64,000 bases of DNA from Algicella marina (GTDB taxonomy: Bacteria; Pseudomonadota; Alphaproteobacteria; Rhodobacterales; Rhodobacteraceae), in assembly GCF_009931615.1 (NCBI RefSeq), contig NZ_CP046620.1:248001-312000 (forward strand). The letters run 5' to 3'. Under the pieces are notes generated by a model that did no database searches, was not told the origin of the DNA, and worked only from the letters and a program-made list of their open reading frames with translations. The translations under genes were made by a program, and so were the position numbers. Positions 1 to 9,412 of this stretch are shown here, in pieces (within the stretch, counting starts at the first letter, position 1; the number at the start of each line of letters is the position of its first letter).

Positions 1-954
1 ACTCTCGCCGACGATACCGATGGTTTCGCCCGCATGGAGGCGCAGGGTTGCAGCATTGACCGCCTTAACGTGGCCGACTGTCTTGCGCATGAAGCCGCGC
101 TGGATCGGAAACCAGATACGCAGACCGTCGGTGTGAACGACTTCACCGGCGCCGGCAGGCACCGGGGCGGGGCGGCCGCTGGGTTCGGCGGCAAGCAGCA
201 TTTTCGTGTAGGGATGCTGTGGGTTGTCGAAAATTTCGGCCGTTGGACCCTGCTCGACGATTTCGCCATGCTGCATGACGCAGACCCTGTCCGCGATCTT
301 GCGGACGATGCCGAGATCATGGGTGATGAAGAGCATCGACATGCTCTCCTTCCGCTTGAGATCGGCCAGCAGTTCGAGAATCTGGGCCTCGATAGTCACG
401 TCAAGTGCGGTCGTCGGCTCATCGGCCACCAGCAGGTGCGGACCGTTGGCCAGAGCCATGGCAATCATCACACGTTGTCGCTGGCCACCTGAAAGCTGGT
501 GCGGATAGCTGGAGAGTCGGCTTTCCGCATCGCGGATGCCGACCTGACGCAAGAGGTCAAGGGTTCGTTTGCGGGCGGCAGTGCGGGTTAGGCCCTGATG
601 CAGTTCAAGGCTTTCGATGATCTGCTTCTCGATGGTCTGGAGCGGGTTGAGCGAGGTCATCGGCTCCTGAAAGATGAAGCTGACGTCGTTGCCGCGGACC
701 CGCCTCAGGGCGGTATCGCTGGCCGTGACCATCTCTTCGCCGCGATACCGGACCGAACCAGCCACCTCGGCGCCGTCGCCCAGCAGTCGGACGGTGGAGA
801 GCGCGGTCACCGATTTGCCGGAGCCGCTCTCACCGACCAATGCGACGGTTTCGCCCTCTGCCACTTCGAAACTGACACCCTTGACCGCGTGGGTCGCCTT
901 GCCGCCCTGCCGAAACGTGATCGAGAGATTGTCGATTTTCAGGATCGGGTTCAC
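1..954 (-). CDS. yejF: Peptide ABC transporter ATP-binding protein, YejF-like (3' end outside window)
   Basis: ATPase that powers a Yej-type oligopeptide importer; cytoplasmic, docking on the two permeases encoded upstream. 318 residues are visible. The first nucleotide-binding domain is complete: Walker A GESGSGKS at about 41-48 and signature LSGGQRQRV near 153. The window ends inside the Walker A of a second domain (IVGES), so this is the duplicated-domain form typical of YejF rather than a single-domain DppD/OppD. The start is GTG at 954, overlapping the yejE stop by four bases (GTGA), which implies translational coupling. It is the last visible gene of a minus-strand yejA-B-E-F operon. 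Confidence 0.9.
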   Translation of the reverse strand, partial: MNPILKIDNLSITFRQGGKATHAVKGVSFEVAEGETVALVGESGSGKSVTALSTVRLLGDGAEVAGSVRYRGEEMVTASDTALRRVRGNDVSFIFQEPMTSLNPLQTIEKQIIESLELHQGLTRTAARKRTLDLLRQVGIRDAESRLSSYPHQLSGGQRQRVMIAMALANGPHLLVADEPTTALDVTIEAQILELLADLKRKESMSMLFITHDLGIVRKIADRVCVMQHGEIVEQGPTAEIFDNPQHPYTKMLLAAEPSGRPAPVPAGAGEVVHTDGLRIWFPIQRGFMRKTVGHVKAVNAATLRLHAGETIGIVGES

Positions 955-2105
955 TTGAAGGTCTTCCGGGGATCAAAGGCATCGCGCACGCCCTCGAAGA
1001 TGAACACGAGTAGGGAGAGCATGATGGCGAACGTGAAGAAGGCGGTGAAGCCAAGCCACGGACGAGTGACGTTGTTTTTGCCCTGAAGGGCGATTTCACC
1101 GAGCGAAGGGTAGGAGGGCGGCAGGCCGAAGCCCAGGAAATCAAGGCCGGACAAGGCACCAATGGCACCGGTGATGATGAACGGCATGAACGTTAGGGTC
1201 GCGACCATCGCGTTGGGCAATACGTGGCGGAACATGATGCGACCGTCGGAGACGCCGAGCGCGCGCGCGGCGCGGACATATTCGAAGTTGCGGGCGCGCA
1301 GGAATTCGGCCCGGACGACGCCGACGAGACCTGTCCAGGAAAAGGCTATGATCAAGGTTGTCAGGATGGTGAAATTCATGGGGATGATCGCGGCGATGAT
1401 GATGATCACGTACAGCGACGGTGTGGAGTTCCAGATTTCGATGATCCGCTGGAAGAAAAGATCCAGCAGACCGCCGAAATAGCCCTGAACCGCACCGGCG
1501 GCGATGCCGATGGCCGAGGCGAAAAAGGTAACGGTGATGGCGAACAGGATCGAAATTCGGAAGCCGTAGATAACGCGGGCGAGAAGGTCGCGCGCCTGAT
1601 CGTCCGTGCCGAGGAGGTGCCGCGCGGAGGGCGGCGCCGGAGCAGGACCGCCAAGGTTCTCGTCAATGGTGCGAAAGTTGTAACGGATGGGCGGCCAGAG
1701 CAGCCAGCCGGCGTCAACCGGTTCGCCGGCATAGGTGCCGGTGGCGGCTTCTTCCATCACCGCTTCAGGATCGTCGAGGCAGTCCTCTATACCGCCGGTT
1801 TTGATGAGGCAGACGACAACCTCGTCCGCATATTCGGCTTCTGTCCGGAACTCGCCGCCATAGGACTCTTCCGAATAGAAACTGACAATCGGAAAGCGCC
1901 AGTCACCGCGGTAACTGGCGATGATCGGCTTGTCGTTGGCGAGCACCTCGGCAATGAGTGAGAGGCCAAAAAGAAGAAGGAAAATCCAGAGCGACCAGAA
2001 GGCCCGGCGATTTGCGCAGAAATTCTGCCAGCGGCGCTGGCCAATCGTCCGCAGTGGATCCTGCGGCAGGGGTTCTGCCTGAAGTTCTTGCCCGGCAGCG
2101 CTCAT
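951..2105 (-). CDS. yejE: Peptide ABC transporter permease, YejE-like
   Basis: Inner-membrane permease (384 aa) of the DppC/OppC/YejE type. One transmembrane helix near residues 35-55 is followed by a long periplasmic loop (about 60-175), then the BPD_transp_1 region with the EAA loop around VRAARALGVSDGRIMFRHVL. The extended loop after the first helix is characteristic of YejE among the C-type permeases. The ATG at 2105 overlaps the yejB stop (ATGA), and its own stop overlaps yejF. It should pair with YejB to form the pore. Peptide or microcin-C-like substrates are family knowledge; the real substrate cannot be read from sequence. Confidence 0.93.
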   Translation of the reverse strand: MSAAGQELQAEPLPQDPLRTIGQRRWQNFCANRRAFWSLWIFLLLFGLSLIAEVLANDKPIIASYRGDWRFPIVSFYSEESYGGEFRTEAEYADEVVVCLIKTGGIEDCLDDPEAVMEEAATGTYAGEPVDAGWLLWPPIRYNFRTIDENLGGPAPAPPSARHLLGTDDQARDLLARVIYGFRISILFAITVTFFASAIGIAAGAVQGYFGGLLDLFFQRIIEIWNSTPSLYVIIIIAAIIPMNFTILTTLIIAFSWTGLVGVVRAEFLRARNFEYVRAARALGVSDGRIMFRHVLPNAMVATLTFMPFIITGAIGALSGLDFLGFGLPPSYPSLGEIALQGKNNVTRPWLGFTAFFTFAIMLSLLVFIFEGVRDAFDPRKTFK

Positions 2106-3184
2106 GTGTTGCGACTTTCGAAGTCGATGCGGGGATCGACCCAGACATACATGAGGTCGGATATGATCCCGAGGATCAGGCCTAGAAGACCAAAGATATA
2201 GAGGGTGCCGAAGTAGACCGGATAGTCACGGTTGAGCGCGGCTTCGAAGGCGAGGCGGCCAAGGCCGTCGAGGCTGAAGATCACCTCGATGATCAGGGAC
2301 GCGCCAAAGAGTACGGAGACGAGAATGCCGGGAATGCCGGCCACGATGATGAGCATGGCGTTGCGGAACACGTGACCGTAGAGCACGCGGCTTTCCTTGA
2401 GACCCTTCGCGCGCGCCGTCATCACGTATTGCTTGCGGATTTCGTCCAGAAAGGAGTTCTTCGTCAGCAGTGTCAACGTTGCGAAGCTACCGATCGTCAG
2501 GGCCAGGGTGGGCAGGGCGATGTGCCAGAAGTAGTCCGCGACCTGACCGATGAGCGTATAGCTGGATGCGTCAGAGGAGGTGAGCCCGCGCAGCGGGAAA
2601 ATCTGCCAGTATGAACCGCCGGCGAACAGAACGATCAACAGGATGGCAAAGAGAAAACTCGGAATAGCATAGGCGACAATGATGATGCCGGACGTCCAGG
2701 TGTCGAAACCGGTGCCGTCCTTTACCGCCTTGCGGATGCCGAGCGGGATGGAGACGGCATACGCGATGAGCGTGGACCACAGGCCAAGCGAGATCGAAAC
2801 CGGCATCTTTTCGAGGATCAGGTCGATCACCGAGATGGAGCGGAAATAGCTCTGACCGAAGTCGAAACGCAGATAGTTCCAGACCATCTCCCCAAAACGC
2901 TGGTAGGCGGGCTTGTCGAAGCCGAACTGTTTTTCCAGATCGGCGATGAAGTCCGGCGGCAGGCCCTGTGCGCCCTTGTAGCCACCATCGCCGCCGGAGG
3001 CGATGCCGGCGTCGCCGCCCCCGGAAATGCGATCGGTGGCCGAGGCCGTTTCATCCTCGATCTGGGAAAGGATCTGCTCGATCGGGCCACCGGGAACGAA
3101 CTGGATCAGCGCGAAGTTGATTACCAATATGCCCAGCAGCGTCGGAATGACGAGCAGCAGTCTTTTGAGGATATACGCGCCCAT
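2102..3184 (-). CDS. yejB: Peptide ABC transporter permease, YejB-like
   Basis: Inner-membrane permease (360 aa) of the DppB/OppB/YejB type. The first helix (about residues 9-30, ending in the family motif QFVPGGP) is followed by a Gly/Asp-rich periplasmic stretch, as in YejB. The BPD_transp_1 core carries an EAA loop QYVMTARAKGLKESRVLYGH near residue 250. It lies six bases after the binding-protein gene and overlaps yejE by four bases, so all four genes are probably one transcript. Confidence 0.93.
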   Translation of the reverse strand: MGAYILKRLLLVIPTLLGILVINFALIQFVPGGPIEQILSQIEDETASATDRISGGGDAGIASGGDGGYKGAQGLPPDFIADLEKQFGFDKPAYQRFGEMVWNYLRFDFGQSYFRSISVIDLILEKMPVSISLGLWSTLIAYAVSIPLGIRKAVKDGTGFDTWTSGIIIVAYAIPSFLFAILLIVLFAGGSYWQIFPLRGLTSSDASSYTLIGQVADYFWHIALPTLALTIGSFATLTLLTKNSFLDEIRKQYVMTARAKGLKESRVLYGHVFRNAMLIIVAGIPGILVSVLFGASLIIEVIFSLDGLGRLAFEAALNRDYPVYFGTLYIFGLLGLILGIISDLMYVWVDPRIDFESRNT

Positions 3185-3190
3185 GGTGGC

Positions 3191-5113
3191 CTAGAATGCG
3201 CCTTCGGACTGAAGTTCCCTGGCCCGTTCAGCGTCATACCACCAGAAGTCGGTCTCTCCCATGGCATAGGGCGGAAGGGTATCAGGCCTACGATAGACAT
3301 CGAAGAAGGCGATGTTGTGGGTCTTGTTGTGCCATTGCGGCACCCAGATGTGCAGGGCGCGCATGACCCGGTCGAGCGCGTGAACGGCGACGGTAAGGTC
3401 ATCCCTGGACTTGGCCCGCTCCACCTCTCCGATCAGGGCATCCACAGCCGGGTTTGCCAGCCCCATGAGGTTGGCGGAGCCTTGTTCCTTGCCGGCGGCG
3501 GAGGAGAAGAGTTGTCGCAGTTCCATACCGGGCGTGATCGACAAGGCATAACGTCGGGTGGTGATGTCGAAATCGTATGTCTTCTCCCTTTCCGTCGCCT
3601 GCGCGTTGTCCACTTTCAGGTGAACGGCGTCGATGCCGATCTTGCGCAGGTTCTCGATATAGGGGTTGACGATACGGTCGAAGCTGGGGCTGTCGTTCAT
3701 GATCTCGATGCGCAGTATTTCACCCGCTTCATTGCGGCGCATGCCGTCATCACCCACCGTCCAGCCGGCTTCGTCCAACAGTTGTCCGGCCGTACGGCGG
3801 GCCGAACGATCAAGCTGCTGGGCGCGGGAAACGTTTGGCGAATAGGCGGGCTCGGTAAAAACCTCTTCGGGCAAGTGCTCGCGCAGTGGTTCAAGAAGTT
3901 TCAGTTCATCTTCGGAGGGCATCCCCTCCGCCTGAAGATAGGAGTTCTCCCAGAAGCTGTCGGTGCGGCTGTAAATACCATAGAAAAGCGTCTCGTTCGA
4001 CCATTCGAAATTGAACATCTGGCCGATAGCGATGCGGACACGCGGATCGCTGAACTTTTCGCGGCGCAGGTTGAAGAAGAAGCCCTGCGCCCCGTTCACC
4101 CGCCCGTCGGGCACGCTCTCCTTGATCATCCAGCCCTTTTCCAGTGCCGGAAGGTTTTCGTAGCCCGTGCCCCAAATCAGCGATGAGTACTCTGTCCGGA
4201 ACAGGTAAGTGCCGCCTTTGAACCCCTCGAATGCCGCAGTGTAATCGGCAAAATATTCGAACAGCAATTCGTCAAAGTTCTGGCGGCCACGATTGATGGG
4301 CAGGTCCTTGCCCCAGTAGTCCGGATCGCGCACGTAGGTCACCGACCGGCCCAGGTCGAGGTCTTTCAAAAGATATGGGCCTGAACCGACCGGCGGCTCC
4401 AACGTCGTTTCCGCAAAGTCCCTGTCTTCCCAATAGGTGGCCGAAAATACCGGCAATCCGGCGGCCGTCATCGGCAATTCACGCGTGTTGGCGCCTTCCT
4501 TGAAGGTATACTTGACGCGACGGTCATCAAGCTTTTCCACCGTTTCGAAGTCGCTCAGGACGACCTTGTAGCTTGGGTGGCCTTTTTCCAGCAGCACCTC
4601 GTAGGAAAAGACAACGTCTTCGGGACGGACCGGGGAGCCGTCGGAGAAACGGGCTTCCTCTCGCAAGGTGAAGATCGCCCACTGGCGATTCTCCGGATAT
4701 TCGATGGTTTCCGCGAGGAGGCCATACATCGCGTCGGGTTCGTCCGCGTTACCCTCCATCAGGCTTTCGAAGAAGATGGAGGCGCCAACCGGCGTGGTGC
4801 CCTTCAGGATGAAGGCATTGAGGTTGTCAAAGGTGCCGAACCCCCAGGTAGAAAAAATACCGCCCTTCGGGGCATCGGGATTCACATAGTCGAAATGCTC
4901 GAAGTCCGGGCCATATTTAAGATCACCGAAAACGGAAATACCGTGGCTGACAATGGTTTCGCCGTTGTCGTGACTCTCAGCGGAAGCTTGTGACTGTGGC
5001 CCCGCGAGGGCGAGGCATAGAACGCCTGCGCTGAAAATTTTTCCGGCGATAGATCGGGACGCAGCGGTACTGAGCAAATCGGATCTCCCGTTGGTTTTTC
5101 CCTCGCATTTCAC
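3191..5113 (-). CDS. yejA: Extracellular solute-binding protein family 5, YejA-like
   Basis: Periplasmic substrate receptor for the Yej importer; 640 aa from the first ATG, a normal size for YejA. The N-terminal region contains a signal peptide (hydrophobic FSAGVLCLALAG, then an ASA-type cleavage site before ESHDN) and the SBP_bac_5 fold begins at GISVFGDLKYGPDFEHFDYV. The start is uncertain. The upstream ATG gives a long charged leader, whereas a TTG about 12 codons downstream (near 5077) has a GGGAGA ribosome-binding site six bases upstream and gives a more usual signal peptide. First gene of the operon. Its promoter must lie between 5114 and the cytochrome gene terminator. Confidence 0.9.
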   Translation of the reverse strand: MKCEGKTNGRSDLLSTAASRSIAGKIFSAGVLCLALAGPQSQASAESHDNGETIVSHGISVFGDLKYGPDFEHFDYVNPDAPKGGIFSTWGFGTFDNLNAFILKGTTPVGASIFFESLMEGNADEPDAMYGLLAETIEYPENRQWAIFTLREEARFSDGSPVRPEDVVFSYEVLLEKGHPSYKVVLSDFETVEKLDDRRVKYTFKEGANTRELPMTAAGLPVFSATYWEDRDFAETTLEPPVGSGPYLLKDLDLGRSVTYVRDPDYWGKDLPINRGRQNFDELLFEYFADYTAAFEGFKGGTYLFRTEYSSLIWGTGYENLPALEKGWMIKESVPDGRVNGAQGFFFNLRREKFSDPRVRIAIGQMFNFEWSNETLFYGIYSRTDSFWENSYLQAEGMPSEDELKLLEPLREHLPEEVFTEPAYSPNVSRAQQLDRSARRTAGQLLDEAGWTVGDDGMRRNEAGEILRIEIMNDSPSFDRIVNPYIENLRKIGIDAVHLKVDNAQATEREKTYDFDITTRRYALSITPGMELRQLFSSAAGKEQGSANLMGLANPAVDALIGEVERAKSRDDLTVAVHALDRVMRALHIWVPQWHNKTHNIAFFDVYRRPDTLPPYAMGETDFWWYDAERARELQSEGAF

Positions 5114-5177
5114 TGTAATGCGGAAATCCGGGAGGTAAAGTTACATTGCATTCATCTTCCCGCGAGGGCGGTCTGGA

Positions 5178-5207
5178 CGCCGCAGGCTGCCTATTTTGCC
5201 TGCGGCG
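5178..5207 (-). terminator. Hairpin downstream of the cytochrome c gene
   Basis: Perfect 10-bp inverted repeat CGCCGCAGGC / GCCTGCGGCG with a 10-base loop, 33 bases past the cytochrome gene stop. There is no clear U-run after the stem on the minus strand, so it may be a weak terminator or a transcript-stabilising hairpin. Confidence 0.45.
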
Positions 5208-5240
5208 AAGAGTGTCTCCATGGGCCGGAACTTTAACCGA

Positions 5241-5765
5241 TCAGTCGTCGAGGCTGTCGAGATAGGCGATGAGTGCGGCCCTGTCTTCGGCATCACGCAT
5301 GCCGCGATAGGCCATCTTTGTGCCGGATGCGAAGCCTTTGGGGTCCGCGAGGAAATGGCCGAGCTGATCTGGCGTCCAGTCGCCCTCGATACCGCCGAGC
5401 GAGTCTGAATAGGTGTAACCGGCAGCGGAGGCGATATCGCGACCGACAACACCATATAGGTAAGGTCCGACGCCGTTTGCTCCGTCCTCCAGCTTGTGAC
5501 AGGCGGCGCAGGCGCGGAACAGACCTTCGCCGGAAGCAGGATCGGCCTCGGCCACCAGTGCGGCCATGTCCACGGTTTCCTCTTCCGCGACCTCGGCTTC
5601 ACTGTCGCCTTCGGGCACTTCGATCACATAGGCGTTGTGATGCTCTTCTCCATGACCACCCTCACCACCGTGAATGAGCGCCTCTGCCCCCATCTTTAGG
5701 AGGAGGAGAACAAGCAGAGAGCCGCACACGCCGCCGACGATTTTCGTGATTTCCATCGTATTCAT
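5241..5765 (-). CDS. Membrane-anchored class I cytochrome c (cytochrome cy / c552-like)
   Basis: Electron carrier anchored in the inner membrane with its haem domain in the periplasm; 174 aa from the MNTMEITK start. One N-terminal uncleaved helix (IVGGVCGSLLVLLLLKMGAEAL) is followed by a His/Glu-rich, acidic linker and a class I haem domain: haem motif CAACH and probable axial Met in GTKMAYRG. The upstream in-frame ATG at 5807 would add a non-membrane extension and is less likely. The family (CycM/cytochrome cy) shuttles electrons from the bc1 complex to cbb3- or aa3-type oxidases; that role is inferred. It is divergent from pheA, with the promoters presumably in 5766-5918. Confidence 0.88.
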   Translation of the reverse strand: MNTMEITKIVGGVCGSLLVLLLLKMGAEALIHGGEGGHGEEHHNAYVIEVPEGDSEAEVAEEETVDMAALVAEADPASGEGLFRACAACHKLEDGANGVGPYLYGVVGRDIASAAGYTYSDSLGGIEGDWTPDQLGHFLADPKGFASGTKMAYRGMRDAEDRAALIAYLDSLDD

Positions 5766-5918
5766 GTTCAGAACACCCGATCCGTTATTAGGCCTTGGCA
5801 GTGGCAAGCCTGCCCGCTATGCGCCGATTTGGCAAACTTCTATCCGCTTCCCCTAGCCGCGTGCAAGGTGTAGAAGCCGCGACCAATCGACCAACGCAGA
5901 ATTTCAGGAACGGATTAG

Positions 5919-6782
5919 GTGGCAAACAGTAAAGGAAGAATTTCCTACCAGGGCGAACCGGGTGCATACGGGCACCAGGCCTGCCGTGAGGCGCGGCCAG
6001 AGTACGAGCCGGTACCGGCTGCGACTTTCGAGGGCGCGATCGACCTCGTGCACCAGGGGGAATGCGATCTTGCGATGATTGCCGTGGAGAACTCCACCTA
6101 CGGCCGTGTCGCCGACGTGCACCAGTTGCTGCCGGAAAGCGGGCTCCATATCATCGGGGAGCATTTTGTTCGCGTGCACATTAATCTTTTGGGTGTTCCG
6201 GGTGCGCGGGTGGAAGACGTGACGCGGGCGATGTCACACCCGGTGCTTCTGGGCCAGTGCCGTGGCTTTCTGAAACCTCTCGGAATCGAACGAATCGCAG
6301 GCTACGACACGGCCGGGTCGGCCAAGCATGTGCGGGAAGCAAACGACAGGTCGCTTGCGGCGCTGGCCTCCCCTCTCGCGGGGGAGATCCATGGGCTGGA
6401 TGTGCTGGCCGCGGAGATCGAGGACAACAAGAACAACACAACACGATTCCTGGTGATGGCACGGGAGCCGGAAGAGCAGCCGGTGGACGACGGACACCGG
6501 GTGATGACGTCATTTGTGTTCCGGGTGCGCAATATTCCTGCTGCACTTTACAAGGCTATGGGCGGGTTCGCGACCAACGGAGTGAACATGGTCAAGCTGG
6601 AGAGCTACATGGTCGGCGGTTCGTTTACGGCGACCCAGTTCTTTGCCGAGGTCGAGGGCCACGCCGAGGAACCGGCAGTCGCGCGGGCTTTGGAGGAGCT
6701 GGAATATTTCACGACCGAGTTGCGGATTCTCGGGATCTATCCGGAAAGTGTTCAGCGTTTTGCCAGCGACGACGTGGCTTGA
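5919..6782 (+). CDS. pheA: Prephenate dehydratase
   Basis: Converts prephenate to phenylpyruvate in phenylalanine synthesis; cytoplasmic. 287 aa, monofunctional with no chorismate mutase domain. The PDT domain opens with ISYQGEPGAYGHQA, carries the ENSTYGRV motif near residue 52 and the catalytic TTRF motif (NNNTTRFLVM) near residue 170. It is followed by a C-terminal ACT domain (VFRVRNIPAALYKAMGGF...), the usual site of phenylalanine feedback. The start is GTG at 5919, the first in-frame start giving a full N-terminus. Apparently monocistronic. Confidence 0.95.
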   Translation: MANSKGRISYQGEPGAYGHQACREARPEYEPVPAATFEGAIDLVHQGECDLAMIAVENSTYGRVADVHQLLPESGLHIIGEHFVRVHINLLGVPGARVEDVTRAMSHPVLLGQCRGFLKPLGIERIAGYDTAGSAKHVREANDRSLAALASPLAGEIHGLDVLAAEIEDNKNNTTRFLVMAREPEEQPVDDGHRVMTSFVFRVRNIPAALYKAMGGFATNGVNMVKLESYMVGGSFTATQFFAEVEGHAEEPAVARALEELEYFTTELRILGIYPESVQRFASDDVA

Positions 6783-6865
6783 GGTAACGGACGTGAAAAC
6801 GGTCTCCTGACCACAGGCCAGATGTCAGGTAACGCTTCCTGGCGTCGTCACACAAGTTGGTCTCG

Positions 6866-8572
6866 CTAGACTGCTTGACGGAATGTTTTCGTTGCTTCCT
6901 CTTGTTCGAGCCGGAATTTCTCGGCGATCGCGGAGAGTTGGCTGATGTTGCTGTCCAGCGCCTGCGCTGCGGCCGCGCTTCGACTGGCCATACTGGCGTT
7001 GGACTGGATATTACCGTCCATGTCCCGGATGTTATCGCGCATTTCGGCTATGTTCTCAAATTGCTCCCGCCCGGAGTTGGCGATCTGGCTGATGGTTCCG
7101 GCGAGCGCATCGAGGGATTCGGTTATGAGGCCAAGAGCGGTACCTGTCTGTTCAACCATCTCGACACCCTGACTTACGCTGGATGTCGTGGCCTCTATCA
7201 GGACTGAAATATCGCGTGCGGCTTCCGACGAGCGCTGCGCGAGGGTGCGGACCTCCGACGCGACGACAGCGAAACCCTTGCCGGCCTCGCCTGCGCGAGC
7301 CGCCTCGACCGCAGCATTGAGGGCGAGCAGGTTTGTCTGGAAGGCAATTGATTCGATGACGCTGATGATTTCCGTGATGCGGCCGGAGCTTTCCTGAATC
7401 CTGCCGACGGCTGATACTGCACGTGATACGGCGCGCGAGCCCTCGTCCGTCCGGTCTGTCAGGTGGCGGGCTAGCGATTCCGCCTCATCCAGTCGCTTGC
7501 TGTTCGCCGAAACGGTCTCTGTCAGTTGTTCCATCGTCGCCGAGGTTTCCTGAACACGCGCCGCCTGCTTCTCGTTTCGCTGTGCCAAAGCGGCCGCTTC
7601 ATTGTTGATTTCGCTAGTATTTGCGCGCGCCACGACCACCGCGGACTGAACGTCGCCGATCATCCCGCGCAGCGAAGCAACCGAACCGTTGACACCCTGC
7701 CGCAACTCCTCGAACTGGCCACGCAGTGCCTTGTCCATGCTGTGGGAAAGATCGCCAGATGCGATAGAGGACAGGTTTTGCTGAATATCGCCAAGCGTTT
7801 CGGCTATGGCGGCAAACAGAGCGTTGAGGCTTTCAGCGAGCTTGTTCATGCGTTCGTTGTCAAAGGAACGCGTGATCTTGCTGCCGAACCGGCCCTCGAC
7901 ACCCTGAGAGACGAGCGCGGTAAATTCCTGCTCCATCAGTTTCATGAGCTCCTCCCGCTCCGTCTCGCTCCGCGCGCTGGCTGCCTCCATTTCGGTGAGA
8001 GCCTGTTGGGCGCGTTGCTCGGCTTGTCGGGCGCGCTGATTGTCGGTTTCGGCGGCGGCGGTCAGTTCGAGACGGAAATGGGTCATCAGGATCAGCGCGG
8101 TCGATTCGATGATGAGAATGACCGCGTGGAATACAGTGCGTAGGATGCTGGCTCCACCAGGGTATATGAGGCTGGAGAGAAGGAAGTTCAGCGTCAGATG
8201 ATGAACCGCGATCAGGGCGGTGGCGGCGAGCAGCGCCCGGATGTCCACCAGCGTCGAGAGAACGGCGATGATGGCGAAGAAGTACATGTGGCTGTCCACT
8301 TGCCACGGATGGCCGGCGAGGCTCGCCGTGATCAGGCTCGCTTGGGCTACGAGGTTGATCGCGATGGATATTTTTGCTGCCTGCGGGTTCAGGCGAAGCA
8401 TCGCGAGTGGCACGAGACAAAGGACGGCGGAAAGGCTGGCGAAGACGATGATGTTTTGGCCGAGCAACAGGCAGATTGCGGCGATTACCGGCAAGTGCAG
8501 GCAGCCGAAGATAGCGAGGATTTTAACCTCCCGCTCCTGCGAGGTGGAGGAAGTCATACGTGCAGCGGACAT
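6866..8572 (-). CDS. Methyl-accepting chemotaxis protein with polytopic membrane sensor
   Basis: Chemotaxis transducer, 568 aa. The N-terminus (about residues 20-185) is a run of roughly six hydrophobic segments without a periplasmic ligand domain. It is followed by a coiled-coil linker and a cytoplasmic signalling domain with the conserved tip [20 protein letters not shown] and [19 protein letters not shown]. The start is ATG at 8572 because it forms a TGATG overlap with the stop of the small exported-protein gene upstream; an in-frame ATG six codons earlier would overlap more. No che genes are nearby, so this is an orphan transducer. The signal sensed is unknown; membrane or energy state is plausible for this architecture. 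Confidence 0.92.
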   Translation of the reverse strand: MSAARMTSSTSQEREVKILAIFGCLHLPVIAAICLLLGQNIIVFASLSAVLCLVPLAMLRLNPQAAKISIAINLVAQASLITASLAGHPWQVDSHMYFFAIIAVLSTLVDIRALLAATALIAVHHLTLNFLLSSLIYPGGASILRTVFHAVILIIESTALILMTHFRLELTAAAETDNQRARQAEQRAQQALTEMEAASARSETEREELMKLMEQEFTALVSQGVEGRFGSKITRSFDNERMNKLAESLNALFAAIAETLGDIQQNLSSIASGDLSHSMDKALRGQFEELRQGVNGSVASLRGMIGDVQSAVVVARANTSEINNEAAALAQRNEKQAARVQETSATMEQLTETVSANSKRLDEAESLARHLTDRTDEGSRAVSRAVSAVGRIQESSGRITEIISVIESIAFQTNLLALNAAVEAARAGEAGKGFAVVASEVRTLAQRSSEAARDISVLIEATTSSVSQGVEMVEQTGTALGLITESLDALAGTISQIANSGREQFENIAEMRDNIRDMDGNIQSNASMASRSAAAAQALDSNISQLSAIAEKFRLEQEEATKTFRQAV

Positions 8573-8871
8573 CAGGCCAACCCTCCGCAAAGAGTGGAAA
8601 TACGTGCAGAATCAAGGAGAAACCAGATTTCAGGAGCTCTCTTGACGTGCGTAAGCGACGCCGACGAAAAGACGGCACGCCGGAATGGCAGAGCGCCTTT
8701 TGCGGGAATTTCCGTCCCGCCTGTCCGGGCGATGGCCCTCGCTGCATCTTGCCAGGGATTGGCGATGACCACCACAGGTTCGCCGGGGCGGGGCGTGGCC
8801 GTCGCGATCGTCGCTGCCAATGGCAGCAGGGCGACGCCGATAAAGAACACGGTATTGGTCAGTTTCAGCAT
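8572..8871 (-). CDS. Small exported hypothetical protein, translationally coupled to the MCP
   Basis: 99-aa protein of no named family. N-terminal signal peptide ([24 protein letters not shown]), then a short domain [20 protein letters not shown] and a C-terminal [15 protein letters not shown]. It resembles small secreted proteins I associate with Rhodobacteraceae, but no function is known to me. The ATG at 8871 has GAGG six bases upstream; a further ATG five codons earlier lacks a site. Its stop overlaps the MCP start by one base (TGATG), which supports both genes being real and co-translated. The context suggests a periplasmic partner of the transducer, which is inference only. Confidence 0.65.
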   Translation of the reverse strand: MLKLTNTVFFIGVALLPLAATIATATPRPGEPVVVIANPWQDAARAIARTGGTEIPAKGALPFRRAVFSSASLTHVKRAPEIWFLLDSARISTLCGGLA

Positions 8872-8954
8872 TCGGATCCTCTGCACTTGAAGCTGGTGCA
8901 GAGTGTCCGCAGGACGTTAACGGGCGGTTTCCATCACGCCGCAAGAGGCGACCT

Positions 8955-9410
8955 CTAGCTGGATTTTGCCTTGATTTTTAAATGTTTGGCGATCAGACGG
9001 CTGATCTTGGCGGAGAAATCCTTGCGACGCATGTCGACCGGCACCAGCATAGCCTTGGCGGCGAGGTTCTTCGGCTTCAGTCTGATATTGAAAGCAAGTG
9101 TGGTGCCGGAGGCTGCCGGCGACAGGCGGAAATCCAGCGTTACCGCGATGCCGTGGGCCGAGGTTTCGAGGGCAAGGTAATCCGGCGGGTTGTCGTTGGA
9201 AAGCGTCACCTGCGTGTCTAGGGGCAGGGGGCCGGCCTTGCCGCTGACATTCCAGACCTGACCGGGTGAGTAGGACGGCGGGTCACCGACCGGAGTTACC
9301 TGCAAACCCGCTGATTTTGCAAGGTTTTCCCAGTGCGGAAAGTCTGTCAGGCGGGGGTGGATCTCACTTGCGGTTTCCGCCGCCTCGATGGTTCCGGAGA
9401 GCTTGGTCAA
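8955..9410 (-). CDS. SRPBCC-family protein
   Basis: 151-aa protein. The pattern VWNVSGKAGPLPLDTQVTL ... GIAVTLDFRLSPAASGTTLAFNIRLKPKN fits a START/SRPBCC (polyketide cyclase/dehydrase-like) hydrophobic-cavity fold: alternating strands in the middle and a long amphipathic C-terminal helix rich in Lys. No signal peptide. It begins two bases after the nudC stop, so the pair is probably an operon. The ligand is unknown. Confidence 0.7.
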   Translation of the reverse strand: MTKLSGTIEAAETASEIHPRLTDFPHWENLAKSAGLQVTPVGDPPSYSPGQVWNVSGKAGPLPLDTQVTLSNDNPPDYLALETSAHGIAVTLDFRLSPAASGTTLAFNIRLKPKNLAAKAMLVPVDMRRKDFSAKISRLIAKHLKIKAKSS

Positions 9411-9412
9411 GG

